64,000 nt of DNA from Mycobacterium ahvazicum (GCF_900176255.2 NZ_FXEG02000002.1:682001-746000), one strand, 5' to 3'. Positions 35,275 to 45,980 are shown, counted from the stretch's first letter. The notes: generated by a model from the sequence alone, not told the origin. Made by a program: numbers and translations.

Positions 35275-38200
35275 TTTCGACTCCTTGAGTTAGTCGGGCC
35301 AACTCTTCGCCCGAGATTTGTCGTCGGATTACCTCAGCTGCCCGCCGCAGCAGGCGGGGAGCAATCGCGGGCAGCGCGCTGGCCACCGCAGCCCCGAGTA
35401 AGGCCTGACTCCAGGCCAGCGGGTCTACCGGGGTGCAGCCGAACAGCTGGCTTAGTCCCGGAGTGCTGACCACCACCACCAGCACTCCGAGTGAACCGAC
35501 CGACGTCAGCACCACCATCGGCGCGTGCGAGTCGATCAGAGTCTGGGCAAGTTGCGTGCTCACCAGCGCGATCAGCCCGACGGTCGCGGCGCGCCGCGGC
35601 GTGCCGGTCACGCTGGCCATCGTCCAGGCCACCGTGGCGCCGATCGTGGTGGCCGCACCGCGAATCCCGATAGCGCGCCACATCGCCGCCTCGTCGCGGT
35701 CCTCATCGGCTTTGCCCGTCTGCGGGCTGACGGCCAGCGCGGCGGCGGGTAGCGCGTCCGTCAGCATGTTGACCAGCAGCATCTGCCGGGCGTTGAGCAC
35801 CGACCGCCCGGTCAAGAGCGCGGTCATCGTCGCGAAGGACGCCTCGCCGAGGTTGCCGCCCAACAGCATCGAGACGGCCGAGTGCACCCGCTGCCACAAC
35901 TGCCGGCCTTCGTCGAGCGCATCGAGCAGCGCCTCGATCCGTTCGTCGAGCAGCACCACGTCGGCCGCACTGCGCGCCGCGTCGCTGCCGCGGGCCGCCA
36001 CCCCAATGCCCACGCTCGCCGCCCGGATCGCGGCGGCGTCGTTGACGCCGTCGCCGACCATCGCCGTGACCAGGCCCGCCCGCTCGAGGGTCTGGACCAC
36101 GTCGATCTTGTCTTCCGGCGTCATCCGCGCGAACACCACACAGGATTTGACGGTCTGCGCCCGCTGGTCGGCGGAGAGCGCTTCCCAGTCGCTGCCGGTG
36201 ATCACCTGATCGGCGCGCACGTCGATGCCCAGCTCTTGGGCGATTACCCGCGCGGTGCAGGGATGATCACCGGTGATCAGCCGGACCGCGATGTCGCGCT
36301 CGGACAGGCTTTGCAGCAGGGCGCGGGCCGTCGGCCGCGGAGTGTCTGCCAAACCGATCAGGCCGACCGGGGTGAGGCCCGACGTGCACACGCTCTCCAG
36401 ATAGCCCGGGTTGGCCGCGGCGGCCGCGGCCTGGTGCGGGGTGAGTTCGCGCTCGGCGACCGCCAGCACCCGAAGACCATTGGCCGCCATCTCGTCGACC
36501 TGCTGTGCCAACGGCTGGTCGTCGTGCCGCAGCGCCGACGAGAGCGCCTCGGGTGATCCCTTGATGGTCAGTCGAGTGCCCACCAGCGCCGCGGCGAACG
36601 GCCGGCCGGATGACTGGAACGGCAGGAACGCGTCGCGGCTGCGCCGCGGTGGTGGCGGCATCCCGTCGCCTCGCAGCCGCGGGTCGTCGGCGGCTTGGGT
36701 GATGGCGTCGTCGGTGGCGTGGTCGACACGATGGGTGTGTCTGGCGTAGCTGGTGCTCACCGCCGCGTCGAGCACCTGCGCCGGGGTGTAGCCGGCCATC
36801 GGGTGCACCGATTTGACCCTCAGCCGGTTCTCGCTGAGCGTCCCGGTCTTGTCGAAGCAGACCACGTTCAACCGGGCCAGCGCTTCGATCGAGTGCGGAT
36901 TGCGGATCAGGACCGATCGGCTGGTGAGCCGGCGGGCCGCGGACAGCTGGGCCAGGGTGGCGACCAATGGCAACCCCTCCGGAATGGCCGCGATGACCAA
37001 GGTGACCGCACTGGACATCGCGTCGCGCAACGGTGTGCCGCGCACCAGGCTGATCAGCCCCACCAGGCCGCCGCTGGCCACGCTGAACGGCAACGCCCGG
37101 CCGGTGATGTGGCGCAACTGCCGCTGCAGGCCGACCTCTTGCAATTTCCGCGGGGCCATCGCCAGCGCTCGGCGCATCTCCGAGCGCGAGCTCGCCGCGG
37201 TAACCACGGCCACCGCGGTGCCCGCGACGACCGTGGTGCCGGCATAGATCATGCAGGTGCGCTCGGCGAGCGGGGCGCCCGGTGTGGGCTCGGTCTGCTT
37301 GGCCACCGGTAGCGATTCGCCGGTCAGTGTGGATTCGTCGACTTCGAGATTGACCGCGTGCAGCAGTCGGGCGTCCGCCGGGACCACCTCGTCGGCACGG
37401 ACTTCGATGACGTCGCCGAGCCGCAGCCGCCTGGTGGCAACGTTCTCGTAGCGCTGCGCCTGCACTCGGCCCACGTAGCGACGCGCAGGCGGATCCTGCA
37501 CGGCTAGCAGGCGATCCAGCGTGCGTTCGGCGTACAGCTGCTGCTCGGCCGACAACGCCGCATTGGACAACAGGACGCTACCCACCAGGACCGCATCCAA
37601 CGGGGAGCCGAGCAGCGCGCTGGCCAGCGCCCCGGTGGCCAGCAGCGGGGTGATCGGGTCCGCCAGGTCGCCGCGCATCTCGCCGACGAAGTCGCGGAGC
37701 AGACCCCATGACGCCGCGGTGGCATCGTGTACCGCACGAACCGCCGGCCGCTGGGACCACCACGTTGGTACTTCCACCACGCGTTGGTCGGTGGGGCGGG
37801 GCAACAGTCGCTGCACTTCCGTCACGGGCAGTGCGTGCCATTCGTGGCTGGTCTCCGGCTCGGGCAACGGATCGCGAAACGCCTTGGCGGCGGCCCGGTA
37901 TCCGAGCCACAGGCTGGTGACCATGCCGATGTTGACCGACGTTGAACTGCGGCCGGGCACACCGGGAATCAACATCAAGGCGCCGAGCGCCGACGCCGAG
38001 GCGGACAGCCGGACGGCACCCTCGGTGGCGGACCGGGCGGCGGGCAGTGCGTGCAGCACCCGCCAGACGCCGGTCAGGTCGTCGACGATCACGTCGGCAT
38101 TCCACGGCGGCGGCCGCCCGTCGCGCAGCACGCCGATCGTGATGTCGGACCGGTGCGCGGCCCGCATCTCCGCCGTCGTCAGCAGCGCCACGGTGGCGCC

Positions 38201-39658
38201 GCCGGCCTTCAGTTCGGCCACCGCCGCTGCCACCGCGTGGTCGATCGAACCGTCTGTGGGATAGAGCTGGTCGAATCCCCTTGCCAGAGAACGTAACCCG
38301 TCGTCGTACAGGGAGAATATCCGCGGCTGTGAGCGGCGCGCTTCGGTCAGCACCGCCGCGGCGAACGGATCGCGAACCGGGCTGATCAGCGCCTCGCCGA
38401 TACCGCCGGCGCCGGGGATGTCGGCCAGCTGGTGCCATCCCGGCTTCAGGCCGTCACGTTCGAGTTCGCCACGCACTGCTTCCCATGCGTGGGAACGTAC
38501 CGAGTTCTCCACTCCCAGAACGCGACTGACCATCAGCTCGTCGGTGTAGAGCGCCCGCGGGTCGATCATGATCGCGTCGATCCGATCCAGTGAGCGCAGC
38601 ACGCGAGGGTGCAGCACCAGCGCGTCATGGTGGACGTTGAGGCCGCTGCTCATCGCACAGGCGAACGCCTCACGTACGGTGCGCAACGGCTTCGGAACGG
38701 TACTGAGCGCGGCGGCACCGGCCGTGTCGAGATTCCGTGACAGCAGACCCACCAGCGCGCCGGCACCGATGCCGGCCAGGCCGATGCGGTTCGCGTAGCG
38801 TTCGGCGGGACCGTCGGGCGGGCGGGGCCGGTCCCGCGTCGTCAACGCCGCATCGTCCGGAATCGGTTGGCAGCCCACGGTGGATTCATGCCGGAACCAC
38901 GCCAGCCGGCAACTCCACGCCTCCACCGCCAGCAGCGTGTTGGTAGCGGCCTCGGCGGCCGCCGCCGTCGGCGACACCGTCAGCGCGGCGGTGACGGCGT
39001 TGACCAAACCGAACAACACATCGGTTCCCTCCGGACCAAGGCGTTGTTCCAGCTCTCGACGCGCTCGCGGCAGGTGATCGGCCAGCGTCGGTACCACGGC
39101 CACCAAGTCGGGCATTCTGGGCAGGCGCAGCAGGCTGCCGGTCAGTGAAAGGCCAAGGCCCACAGTGGCGGCCGTGGCCGCGACCATCCGCGCCACCAGC
39201 AGCGCATCGTCGCCCGGCAGCGAGGCCGGGTGTTGTCGAGTGGCGCCAACCCGGGCGCGCGATTCGGCGTTCTCGACGATCCGGCACAGGTCGGTCAGCG
39301 AGGGCGCATCGGCGGCTTCGGTGTCCAGGGTCACCACGACCCGCGCCAGGGCACGGTTGAGGAAGGCCGTGTGAACACCGGGTGTCGCGCGGACGGCGGT
39401 CAGCACGTCGGTGCCGATGGCGCGGGCATGTTCGCCGCCGAGACCTCGCACCTCGATCCAGCACCGCGGCCCGCTGCGACTGGTGCGCCGTGCCGCGGGG
39501 CCGCCCAGCGCCTCGATCAGCACGCCCGCCGTCGCGCGTGCCGCCGACGAAAAATCCGGCGCGGCATGGGTTAACGTTTTGCTGAGGGTGCCGCCGACCG
39601 TCGCCCGCAACGGGCCGGTCACCAAGGCAAAGCCCGGTAAACCACGCGGCGTGATCAC
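35261..39658 (-). CDS. Large CtpI/CtpH-type cation-translocating P-type ATPase
   Basis: 1465 aa from GTG 39658. The N-terminal 600 residues hold two heavy-metal-domain-like segments without CxxC and a degenerate membrane/ATPase-like region, as in the long mycobacterial CtpH and CtpI proteins. The C-terminal 850 residues are a complete P-type ATPase: [35 protein letters not shown] with intact Asp936, ITGDHPCTA and [14 protein letters not shown]. The transported ion cannot be told from sequence. It is the first gene of the three-gene cluster, transcribed away from phoY1; a partial DosR-like box lies 54 bases upstream. Absent from this place in M. tuberculosis. Confidence 0.85.
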   Translation of the reverse strand: MITPRGLPGFALVTGPLRATVGGTLSKTLTHAAPDFSSAARATAGVLIEALGGPAARRTSRSGPRCWIEVRGLGGEHARAIGTDVLTAVRATPGVHTAFLNRALARVVVTLDTEAADAPSLTDLCRIVENAESRARVGATRQHPASLPGDDALLVARMVAATAATVGLGLSLTGSLLRLPRMPDLVAVVPTLADHLPRARRELEQRLGPEGTDVLFGLVNAVTAALTVSPTAAAAEAATNTLLAVEAWSCRLAWFRHESTVGCQPIPDDAALTTRDRPRPPDGPAERYANRIGLAGIGAGALVGLLSRNLDTAGAAALSTVPKPLRTVREAFACAMSSGLNVHHDALVLHPRVLRSLDRIDAIMIDPRALYTDELMVSRVLGVENSVRSHAWEAVRGELERDGLKPGWHQLADIPGAGGIGEALISPVRDPFAAAVLTEARRSQPRIFSLYDDGLRSLARGFDQLYPTDGSIDHAVAAAVAELKAGGATVALLTTAEMRAAHRSDITIGVLRDGRPPPWNADVIVDDLTGVWRVLHALPAARSATEGAVRLSASASALGALMLIPGVPGRSSTSVNIGMVTSLWLGYRAAAKAFRDPLPEPETSHEWHALPVTEVQRLLPRPTDQRVVEVPTWWSQRPAVRAVHDATAASWGLLRDFVGEMRGDLADPITPLLATGALASALLGSPLDAVLVGSVLLSNAALSAEQQLYAERTLDRLLAVQDPPARRYVGRVQAQRYENVATRRLRLGDVIEVRADEVVPADARLLHAVNLEVDESTLTGESLPVAKQTEPTPGAPLAERTCMIYAGTTVVAGTAVAVVTAASSRSEMRRALAMAPRKLQEVGLQRQLRHITGRALPFSVASGGLVGLISLVRGTPLRDAMSSAVTLVIAAIPEGLPLVATLAQLSAARRLTSRSVLIRNPHSIEALARLNVVCFDKTGTLSENRLRVKSVHPMAGYTPAQVLDAAVSTSYARHTHRVDHATDDAITQAADDPRLRGDGMPPPPRRSRDAFLPFQSSGRPFAAALVGTRLTIKGSPEALSSALRHDDQPLAQQVDEMAANGLRVLAVAERELTPHQAAAAAANPGYLESVCTSGLTPVGLIGLADTPRPTARALLQSLSERDIAVRLITGDHPCTARVIAQELGIDVRADQVITGSDWEALSADQRAQTVKSCVVFARMTPEDKIDVVQTLERAGLVTAMVGDGVNDAAAIRAASVGIGVAARGSDAARSAADVVLLDERIEALLDALDEGRQLWQRVHSAVSMLLGGNLGEASFATMTALLTGRSVLNARQMLLVNMLTDALPAAALAVSPQTGKADEDRDEAAMWRAIGIRGAATTIGATVAWTMASVTGTPRRAATVGLIALVSTQLAQTLIDSHAPMVVLTSVGSLGVLVVVVSTPGLSQLFGCTPVDPLAWSQALLGAAVASALPAIAPRLLRRAAEVIRRQISGEELARLTQGVESGWR

Positions 39659-39711
39659 CTCGCCAGACTATGTGGCGCCGGGCTGATTCAGAGGAGGCGT
39701 AAGGCCCCCCT

Positions 39712-39731
39712 TCAGGGGCTTTCGTCCCTTG
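39712..39731. promoter_or_regulatory. Partial DosR-box-like palindrome between ATPase cluster and phoY1
   Basis: GGGGCTTTCGTCCC (39715-39728) agrees at 12 of 14 positions with the core of the DosR consensus, GGGACTWWAGTCCC; the flanks do not match. It overlaps a second inverted repeat (AAGGCCCC at 39701-39708 with GGGGCTTT at 39715-39722) that could fold as a hairpin. It lies between divergent start codons. The match is seen; regulation by DosR is inference. Confidence 0.4.
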
Positions 39732-39796
39732 CGAGCGGTTCCCGAACAAGGCGAACATCGTTGTCGAGCCACTCGCTTTCAGGGAGGTCTTCACCG

Positions 39797-40462
39797 ATGC
39801 GTACCGCCTATCACCAACAGCTGGCCAACCTGACCACGCAGCTGGGCGACATGTGCGCCCTGGCGGGCGTCGCGATGAAGCGCGCGACCCGGGCTCTGCT
39901 CGAGGCCGACAATGTCGCCGCCGAGCAGGTGATCGGCGACCACGAGCGGATCGTGGCATTGCGGGCCCGCGTTGAAAAGGAAGCCTTCGCGCTGCTGGTG
40001 TTGCAACAACCGGTGGCCAGCGAATTGCGAGCGGTCTTCAGCTCGATACAAATCATCGCCGACGTGGAACGCATGGGTGCGCTGGCGGTGCATATCGCGA
40101 AGATCGCCCGGCGCGAGTACCCCAACCACGTCCTGCCCGCCGAAGTCGGCGACTACTTCACGGCCATGGCCAAGGTGGCAATTACGTTGGGCGACAGTGC
40201 GAAAAGCGCATTGATATCCTGCGATCCGCGACAAGCCGGTCTGCTTCACGAGCAAGACGACGCGATGGATGACCTGTATCGGGAGCTGTTCGGTGTGCTG
40301 ATAGATCGGGAATGGCCGCACAGCGTCTCCGCCGGTGTCGAAACGGCATTGCTGGGCCGCTTCTACGAGCGCTTCGCCGACCACGCCGTGGAGATCGGCC
40401 GTCGTGTCATCTTCATCAACAGCGGAGTATTGCCGAATGAGGATGAGATCTCCGCGTACTGA
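39797..40462 (+). CDS. phoY1: PhoU-family phosphate regulator PhoY1
   Basis: 221 aa from ATG 39797, the length of Rv3301c, behind a strong AGGGAGG ribosome site. Two PhoU three-helix repeats are visible, each with the metal-binding E/DxxxD pattern ([29 protein letters not shown]), and the [18 protein letters not shown] end. PhoU proteins link the Pst phosphate transporter to the two-component regulator SenX3-RegX3. Displaced from glpD2 relative to M. tuberculosis by the ATPase insertion. Confidence 0.95.
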   Translation: MRTAYHQQLANLTTQLGDMCALAGVAMKRATRALLEADNVAAEQVIGDHERIVALRARVEKEAFALLVLQQPVASELRAVFSSIQIIADVERMGALAVHIAKIARREYPNHVLPAEVGDYFTAMAKVAITLGDSAKSALISCDPRQAGLLHEQDDAMDDLYRELFGVLIDREWPHSVSAGVETALLGRFYERFADHAVEIGRRVIFINSGVLPNEDEISAY

Positions 40463-40473
40463 CGCCGGGGGTC

Positions 40474-40479
40474 TATAAG
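40474..40479 (+). promoter_or_regulatory. Putative -10 element of atsB (leaderless start)
   Basis: TATAAG ends six bases before ATG 40486, the classic spacing for mycobacterial leaderless transcripts. It sits in the 23-base gap after phoY1. Confidence 0.4.
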
Positions 40480-40485
40480 TTGGTT

Positions 40486-43389
40486 ATGAGCGAAGAACGC
40501 ACGCTGGTCATCGTTGCCGGCTATCAAGGCCTCGAGGCAGCCCGCCACGACTTTCACACCCTGACCGACCGCGCTAAGGCCAAGAGCCTGCGGGTACGCG
40601 ACGCGGTGCTGGTCGGCAAGGACGCCGAGGGCAATCGCGTGTTCGTCGACAGCGGCAATCGCCTCGGCCGTCGTGGCGCCAAGTGGGGGGCGGGCGCGGG
40701 CCTGGCCGCGGGCCTGCTCTCGCCGGCGTCGGTGGTCACGGCGGCAGTCGGCGCCGCGGCCGGCGCCCTGGCGGGCACCTTCTTGAATCAGAAGGTCAAG
40801 GGCGGGCTATCCGACCAGATCGGCGAACAGATGGCCGCCGACAGTGCCGTGATCGTCGTCCTGGCTCCGGACGAATCCCGATTGGCCGTCCAGCAGGCGC
40901 TGGCCGGCTCGCCGATGAAATCTATTGCAGAGCTTGGTCATTCGACCTTGCGTGGCTTCGGCGCGGCGCTCGGTGAGGCGATGGGCAAGTTCAACCCGGA
41001 CCGCACCCGGTTACCGATCCCGCAGCGCGGCTTCGGCGGCACCGTGGGCCGCACCGTGGCTGAGTCGGTGGGGGACTGGACGATCGTGCCCGGTGCCGCC
41101 GCACCCGAGGGCGCGCCGAACGTGCTGATCGTGCTGATCGACGACGCCGGCTTCGGCGGCCCGGACACCTTCGGCGGCGCTATCCGCACCCCGACACTGT
41201 CCCGGTTGGCGCGTAACGGGTTGGTTTATAACCGATTTCACGTTACCGCGGTGTGCTCGCCGACCCGCGCGGCGTTGCTGACCGGACGCAACCACCACCG
41301 GGTCGGCTTCGGATCGGTGTGCGAGTTTCCCGGGCCTTACCCCGGCTACTCGGCGGCCAAGCCGCGCAGCTGCGCCGCGCTACCGCGGATTCTTCGCGAC
41401 AACGGTTATGTAACAAGCGCTTTCGGCAAGTGGCATCTGACTTCGGACAACGTGCAGGGCGCTGCGGGTCCGTTCGACAACTGGCCGCTCGGCTGGGGAT
41501 TCGACCACTTCTGGGGCTTCCCGTCGGGAGCCGCGGGCCAGTACGACCCGATCATCAGCCAGGACAATTCCGTGCTTGGCATACCCCCGGGCCAGGGTGG
41601 TAAGCCGTACTACTTCCCCGACGATCTCACCGACAAGGCCGTCGAGTGGTTGCACACCGTGCGGGCGGCCAACGCCACCAAGCCGTGGATGATGTACTAC
41701 GCGACCGGCGCCACCCACGCGCCGCACCACGTGTTCGCCGAGTGGGCCGACAAGTATCGCGGTCAATTCGACGAGGGTTGGGACGTGTACCGGCAGAAGA
41801 CCTTTGAGCGGCAAAAGCAGCTCGGGATCATTCCGCCCGACGCCGAACTCACCGAGCGGCCCGATCTTTTTCCGGCGTGGGACAGCCTGTCGCAGACCCA
41901 GCGCCAACTCTATGCCCGGCAGATGGAGGTGTTCGCCGGGTTCTCGGAGAACGCCGACTGGAATGTCGGTCGCCTGCTGGACGCGATCGACGGTCTCGGC
42001 GAGTCCGACAACACGATGGTCTTCTACATCTGGGGCGACAACGGCGCCAGCATGGAGGGCACCAACACCGGTTCGTTCAACGAAATGACGTTCATCAACG
42101 GCCTCGATCTCACCGCCGAGCAGCAGTTGGCACTCATCGAGCAATACGGCGGGATCGAGGCGCTGGGCGACGAGGACACCGCACCGCATTTCGCCAGCGC
42201 CTGGGCGCACGCCAACAACACCCCGTATCAGTGGGGCAAACAGATGGCCAGCCACCTCGGCGGCACCCGCGATCCGATGGTGGTGGCCTGGCCGAGCCGG
42301 ATCCGGCCCGACGCCCAAGTGCGCGACCAGTTCACACACTGCATCGACATTGCGCCAACGGTGTTGGAGGCCATCGGTTTACCGGAACCGAGCAGTGTCG
42401 ACGGGTTCGAGCAGGAGCCGATGGACGGCACCAGCTTCATCCACACCTTCGACGACTCGGCGGCACCAGAGCGGCACACCGTGCAGTACTTCGAGAACTT
42501 CGGCAGCCGCGCGTTGTACAAGGACGGCTGGTGGGCCTGCGCCCGGCTGGACAAGGCGCCATGGGATCTGTCGCCGCGGACCATGCAGCGGTTCGCGCCG
42601 GGCAACTACGACCCCGACGACGACGTCTGGGAGCTGTACTACCTGCCCGACGACTTCTCTCAGGCCAACGACCTGGCCGGCGAGCATCCCGACAAGCTTG
42701 CCGAGCTGATCGAACTGTGGTGGCACGAAGCTGAAAAGAACCGGGTACTACCGCTTCTCGGCGGACTTGCGGTGATGTTCGGCGACCTGCCGCCGCTGCC
42801 CACCACCACGCGGTTCAGCTTCTCCGGCGGCGTGCAGAACATTCAGCGCGGCATGGTGCCGCGCATCTTCGGCCGTTCCTACGCGATCGAAGCGCGGCTG
42901 CACATCCCCGGGGCCGGAGCGCAGGGGGTGCTCGTCGCCAACGCCGACTTCATGGGCGGGTTCGCGTTGTGGGTCGACGAGGAGCGCAAGCTGCACCACA
43001 CGTATTCGTTCCTCGGCGTCGAGACCTATCGGCAGGTATCGACCGAGGCACTGCCCGTCGGCGATGTCACCGTGCGGATGCTGTTCGAATCGGCCCAGCC
43101 CGTCGTCGGTTCGGGGGGACGCGTGACGCTATGGGCCGGCGACCGGTTGATCGGAGAGGGCGAACTGCCGCAGACGGTGAGTCTGGCCTTCACGTCGTAC
43201 GCGGGGATGGACATCGGCCGCGACAACGGGTTGGTCGTCGATCGCGAATACGAGGATAGGGCGCCCTACGCGTTCACCGGAACCGTCAAGGAGGTCGTCT
43301 TCGACCTGATGCCGGTTCCGGTGAACGCTGAGCAGGCGCTACACGAGCACGCCGCTGTCCAAGCTGTCGGACAGGGAGCGGCCGGTTAG
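40486..43389 (+). CDS. atsB: Arylsulfatase AtsB with N-terminal DUF1269-like domain
   Basis: 967 aa from ATG 40486. Residues 1-160 form a separate domain with a Gly/Ala-rich hydrophobic pair (AAGLLSPASVVTAAVGAAAG), resembling DUF1269-type stress proteins. From about residue 205 it is a sulfatase: metal-binding IVLIDDAGFGG, and the CxPxR motif VCSPTRAALLTGR whose Cys257 would be converted to formylglycine. FGKWHL, ATHAPHH and WGDNGAS supply further active-site residues. The C-terminal 250 residues form a beta-rich domain. Predicted to hydrolyse sulfate esters; the substrate is unknown. Orthologue of Rv3299c. Its stop overlaps the convergent small gene by 4 bases. Confidence 0.93.
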   Translation: MSEERTLVIVAGYQGLEAARHDFHTLTDRAKAKSLRVRDAVLVGKDAEGNRVFVDSGNRLGRRGAKWGAGAGLAAGLLSPASVVTAAVGAAAGALAGTFLNQKVKGGLSDQIGEQMAADSAVIVVLAPDESRLAVQQALAGSPMKSIAELGHSTLRGFGAALGEAMGKFNPDRTRLPIPQRGFGGTVGRTVAESVGDWTIVPGAAAPEGAPNVLIVLIDDAGFGGPDTFGGAIRTPTLSRLARNGLVYNRFHVTAVCSPTRAALLTGRNHHRVGFGSVCEFPGPYPGYSAAKPRSCAALPRILRDNGYVTSAFGKWHLTSDNVQGAAGPFDNWPLGWGFDHFWGFPSGAAGQYDPIISQDNSVLGIPPGQGGKPYYFPDDLTDKAVEWLHTVRAANATKPWMMYYATGATHAPHHVFAEWADKYRGQFDEGWDVYRQKTFERQKQLGIIPPDAELTERPDLFPAWDSLSQTQRQLYARQMEVFAGFSENADWNVGRLLDAIDGLGESDNTMVFYIWGDNGASMEGTNTGSFNEMTFINGLDLTAEQQLALIEQYGGIEALGDEDTAPHFASAWAHANNTPYQWGKQMASHLGGTRDPMVVAWPSRIRPDAQVRDQFTHCIDIAPTVLEAIGLPEPSSVDGFEQEPMDGTSFIHTFDDSAAPERHTVQYFENFGSRALYKDGWWACARLDKAPWDLSPRTMQRFAPGNYDPDDDVWELYYLPDDFSQANDLAGEHPDKLAELIELWWHEAEKNRVLPLLGGLAVMFGDLPPLPTTTRFSFSGGVQNIQRGMVPRIFGRSYAIEARLHIPGAGAQGVLVANADFMGGFALWVDEERKLHHTYSFLGVETYRQVSTEALPVGDVTVRMLFESAQPVVGSGGRVTLWAGDRLIGEGELPQTVSLAFTSYAGMDIGRDNGLVVDREYEDRAPYAFTGTVKEVVFDLMPVPVNAEQALHEHAAVQAVGQGAAG

Positions 43390-43592
43390 CCGTTGTCGCC
43401 AGGCAGCACGCGGGTCAAGGCGTCGTGAATACCCTGGTTGATGCGATCCGCGGCCAGTGGGCTGGCGAATGGGGGCGGTGCCCCGCAGGTACAGGAAAAT
43501 TGGTTGAACACCACGTCCGCGTTAGCAGGTGCGGCGAGTCCAACCGTGGCACCTAGAACGACCGCGCCACCAATTATTATCTTCGTGATCAT
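43386..43592 (-). CDS. Very small secreted protein (68 aa)
   Basis: 68 aa. Signal peptide MITKIIIGGAVVLGATVGLA ending PANA, then a mature part of about 40 residues with a CTC pair and a Pro-rich centre. A strong GGAGGA ribosome site lies 7 bases before the ATG, which supports translation. I recognise no named family, but similar short exported proteins are common in mycobacteria. It overlaps the atsB 3' end by 4 bases on the opposite strand. Confidence 0.75.
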   Translation of the reverse strand: MITKIIIGGAVVLGATVGLAAPANADVVFNQFSCTCGAPPPFASPLAADRINQGIHDALTRVLPGDNG

Positions 43593-43691
43593 TTTTAGTC
43601 CTCCGTCTGTTCACCTGTTGTTAAAGTGTACGCACAGACGAAGGCGCAACGGCGTCGGCTCGCCGTTTTGTGGTGGTTTGTGGCCGTTTCG

Positions 43692-44087
43692 TTAGGTCGA
43701 CGGCGGTGCCGGCGGAGGTGCAGGCTCCGGCGGCGGCTTGTACTGCGGGCAGTAGGCGCGAATGGCCGCGCCGACGAAGTAGCCTGCGTCGTAGTCGGGC
43801 AGGCTGCTGCTGTTCATCACGTCGATGACGACTTCGTTGGGCGTCATCCCCTGGGCGAGGTACTCACAGACCTTCCGCGCTGCCGCGATTGCAGCGGGGA
43901 CGGAATCGTGGGTGATGCCGTCGGCAATCAGCAGCTGGATGAATTTGTCGTCGTTTGCGTCGGCGTGGGCGGCAGGGGCCACCCCCGCGCCGAGCACGCC
44001 AAGCGACACGGCCATCGCTGCTACGAGTCGGGTGCCCGACGGCATCTTCAGGGAGCCGGGCTTGGCAATTTTCACGTTCCTCATCAT
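43692..44087 (-). CDS. Secreted DUF732-family protein
   Basis: 131 aa. The N-terminus has a signal peptide (basic start, VAAMAVSLGVLGAGVAPAAHA). The mature part starts DANDDKFIQLLIADGI and contains two cysteines (RKVCEYL, RAYCPQY) in the pattern of the DUF732 domain, a small helical disulfide-linked fold exported by mycobacteria. It ends in a Pro-rich tail. Function unknown. It lies 99 bases upstream of the 68-aa secreted gene on the same strand, so the two may be co-transcribed. Confidence 0.85.
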   Translation of the reverse strand: MMRNVKIAKPGSLKMPSGTRLVAAMAVSLGVLGAGVAPAAHADANDDKFIQLLIADGITHDSVPAAIAAARKVCEYLAQGMTPNEVVIDVMNSSSLPDYDAGYFVGAAIRAYCPQYKPPPEPAPPPAPPST

Positions 44088-44218
44088 GGCTCAAATCGCG
44101 ATGGTTGCCAATGTGAGTAACTCTGGCCGGGAGTTGAACATGGCCGTTTTCAGTGCCGGCCTATCCAATACCCGCCCGAGGTGATCGAACCGTCACTGCG
44201 GTAGGTAATTTGACCCTC

Positions 44219-45136
44219 ATGCCGTATGGACGATTGCTACCGCTGGCGCTGCTGGCGGTCTGTCTCGTCGGCTGCGGCGTGCAGCACGTATCGGCGGCCA
44301 CGCCGCGCGATCTGGCCGGAAAGTTTCGGTCCGGCGGCCTGGACCGCACCTACGTAATGCACCTGCCACCCGGGGATCCCGTCGGTTTGGTACTCAGCCT
44401 GCACGGAGGCGGCGGCAGCGGAAAGGGCCAGAAGGGTCTGACGGACTTCGACGCCGTCGCTGACGCCAACAACCTGCTGGTGGTTTACCCCGACGGTTAC
44501 GACAAGAGCTGGGCCGACGGGCGGGGAGCTTCGCCCGCCGATCGCCGCCATGTCGACGACGTCGGCTTCCTGGTGGGGCTGGCCGACAAGCTGCGCAACG
44601 ACTACAACATCGCGCCCGGACACGTATTCGTCACCGGAATGTCCAACGGCGGCTTCATGTCCAACCGGCTGGCTTGCGATCGTGCTGATGTTTTTTCGGC
44701 GATCGCGCCGGTGGCGGGCACGCTGGGCGTCGGCGTGGCGTGTAATCCGTCGCAGCCCGTTTCGGTGTGGGAGGCGCACGGGACCGCGGATCCGCTGGTG
44801 CATTTCAACGGCGGGGACGTACGTGGTCGCGGGGGGTTGAGCCACTCCATTTCGGTCAAAAGCATGGTGGACAAGTGGCGTTCGGCCGATGGATGCCAGG
44901 GTGACCCGATGGCCCAGGTTCTGCCCAACGTCGGCGACGGCACCGTCGTGCACCGCATCGAATCGACGGCGTGCGCGGCGGCCACCGAGGTGGTCTTCTA
45001 CCAAATCGACAACGGCGGGCACACCTGGCCGGGCGGCAAGCAGTATTTGCCGAGGGCGGTGATCGGGCCGACCACGCGAGTGTTGGACGGATCCGAATCG
45101 ATCGCGCAATTCTTCCTGGCGCATGCCCGCGACTAG
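44219..45136 (+). CDS. lpqC: Lipoprotein esterase LpqC
   Basis: 305 aa from ATG 44219. A lipoprotein signal with lipobox LVGC places the modified Cys at about residue 19. The alpha/beta-hydrolase domain is of the polyhydroxybutyrate depolymerase/feruloyl esterase type: oxyanion LHGGGGSG, nucleophile GMSNGGFMS near residue 145, an Asp region, and catalytic His in DNGGHTWPGG near residue 265. It is anchored to the outer face of the membrane and hydrolyses an ester of unknown identity. Orthologue of Rv3298c. Confidence 0.92.
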   Translation: MPYGRLLPLALLAVCLVGCGVQHVSAATPRDLAGKFRSGGLDRTYVMHLPPGDPVGLVLSLHGGGGSGKGQKGLTDFDAVADANNLLVVYPDGYDKSWADGRGASPADRRHVDDVGFLVGLADKLRNDYNIAPGHVFVTGMSNGGFMSNRLACDRADVFSAIAPVAGTLGVGVACNPSQPVSVWEAHGTADPLVHFNGGDVRGRGGLSHSISVKSMVDKWRSADGCQGDPMAQVLPNVGDGTVVHRIESTACAAATEVVFYQIDNGGHTWPGGKQYLPRAVIGPTTRVLDGSESIAQFFLAHARD

Positions 45137-45218
45137 CCGTCGCCGATTCGCATTGTTCCGCAGGATTTCCCGGCGGGGTTGAACAACGTGTTTGTGAAGT
45201 TCGCCCAGAGTTTGGGGT

Positions 45219-45974
45219 TCAGCGCTGACAGGACGGACACCAGTAGGCCACCCGGGCGGCAGTGTCATCGATGTTGATGCGCGTGCCGCAGCGCCGGCAG
45301 CTCTGCCCGGCGCGGCCGTAGACCCACAGCTGCCGGCCCGCCCGGGTGTCGCCGGTGGTGCAGCGGTTCCAGCGGAAGCGGTTGGCCCACAGCATGTCCC
45401 GGGCTCGCGACACCAAACGGCGCGGGTCTGCGATCGCGCTGACCGGTGCGGTGGGCAAGTGTCCACTGACGAAACACAATTCGTTGCAGTAGACGTTGCC
45501 GACCCCGGCCATCACCCGCTGGTCGAGCAACGCCTCGGCCAGCGGCCGGTCCGGGCTTGCGGCCAAGTTCGCCGCGGCCAGGTCGGGATCCCAGTCCGGG
45601 CCCAACAGATCGGGCCCCAAATGGGCGACCGCTTCGCCGTCGCGATCGCGGTCGAGAACCTCGAGCACGCCAAGATCGATGCCGACAGCACGAATACCGT
45701 TGGCTTCCAAGATGATACGTGCGCGATGGTCTATCCGCACCGGGCGGTTTCCGACTCGCCAGCTGCCGTCCATTTTCAGGTGTGAGTGGATGCTGGCCCG
45801 CCCGGCCCGGATGAACAGGTGCTTGCCGCGGCTGAGCACCTCGTCGACCACGGTGCCGGTCAGGTCGACGGTGGCGAATTGCGGCACCCGGACGTCGCAG
45901 CGGGTCAGCGTTTGCCCGGCCAGGTGCTCGCGCAGCATGGCCGCGGTGTGCCAGACGGTGTCACCCTCGGGCAT
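45219..45974 (-). CDS. nei: DNA glycosylase/AP lyase Nei
   Basis: 251 aa. The N-terminus [11 protein letters not shown] carries the catalytic Pro2 and Glu3 of Fpg/Nei enzymes; [11 protein letters not shown] near residue 160 is the helix-two-turn-helix. The C-terminal zinc finger is complete (CRRCGT and CPSC). It removes oxidised pyrimidines and nicks the abasic site. It is preceded by lhr, 6 bases upstream, so the two DNA-repair genes form one unit. Orthologue of Rv3297. Confidence 0.94.
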   Translation of the reverse strand: MPEGDTVWHTAAMLREHLAGQTLTRCDVRVPQFATVDLTGTVVDEVLSRGKHLFIRAGRASIHSHLKMDGSWRVGNRPVRIDHRARIILEANGIRAVGIDLGVLEVLDRDRDGEAVAHLGPDLLGPDWDPDLAAANLAASPDRPLAEALLDQRVMAGVGNVYCNELCFVSGHLPTAPVSAIADPRRLVSRARDMLWANRFRWNRCTTGDTRAGRQLWVYGRAGQSCRRCGTRINIDDTAARVAYWCPSCQR

Positions 45975-45980
45975 CGGTCA

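Noticed and set aside
39701..39722. Hairpin AAGGCCCC...GGGGCTTT as an intrinsic terminator
   Set aside because: It lies between divergent start codons with no transcript ending there, and the T-run is only three bases.
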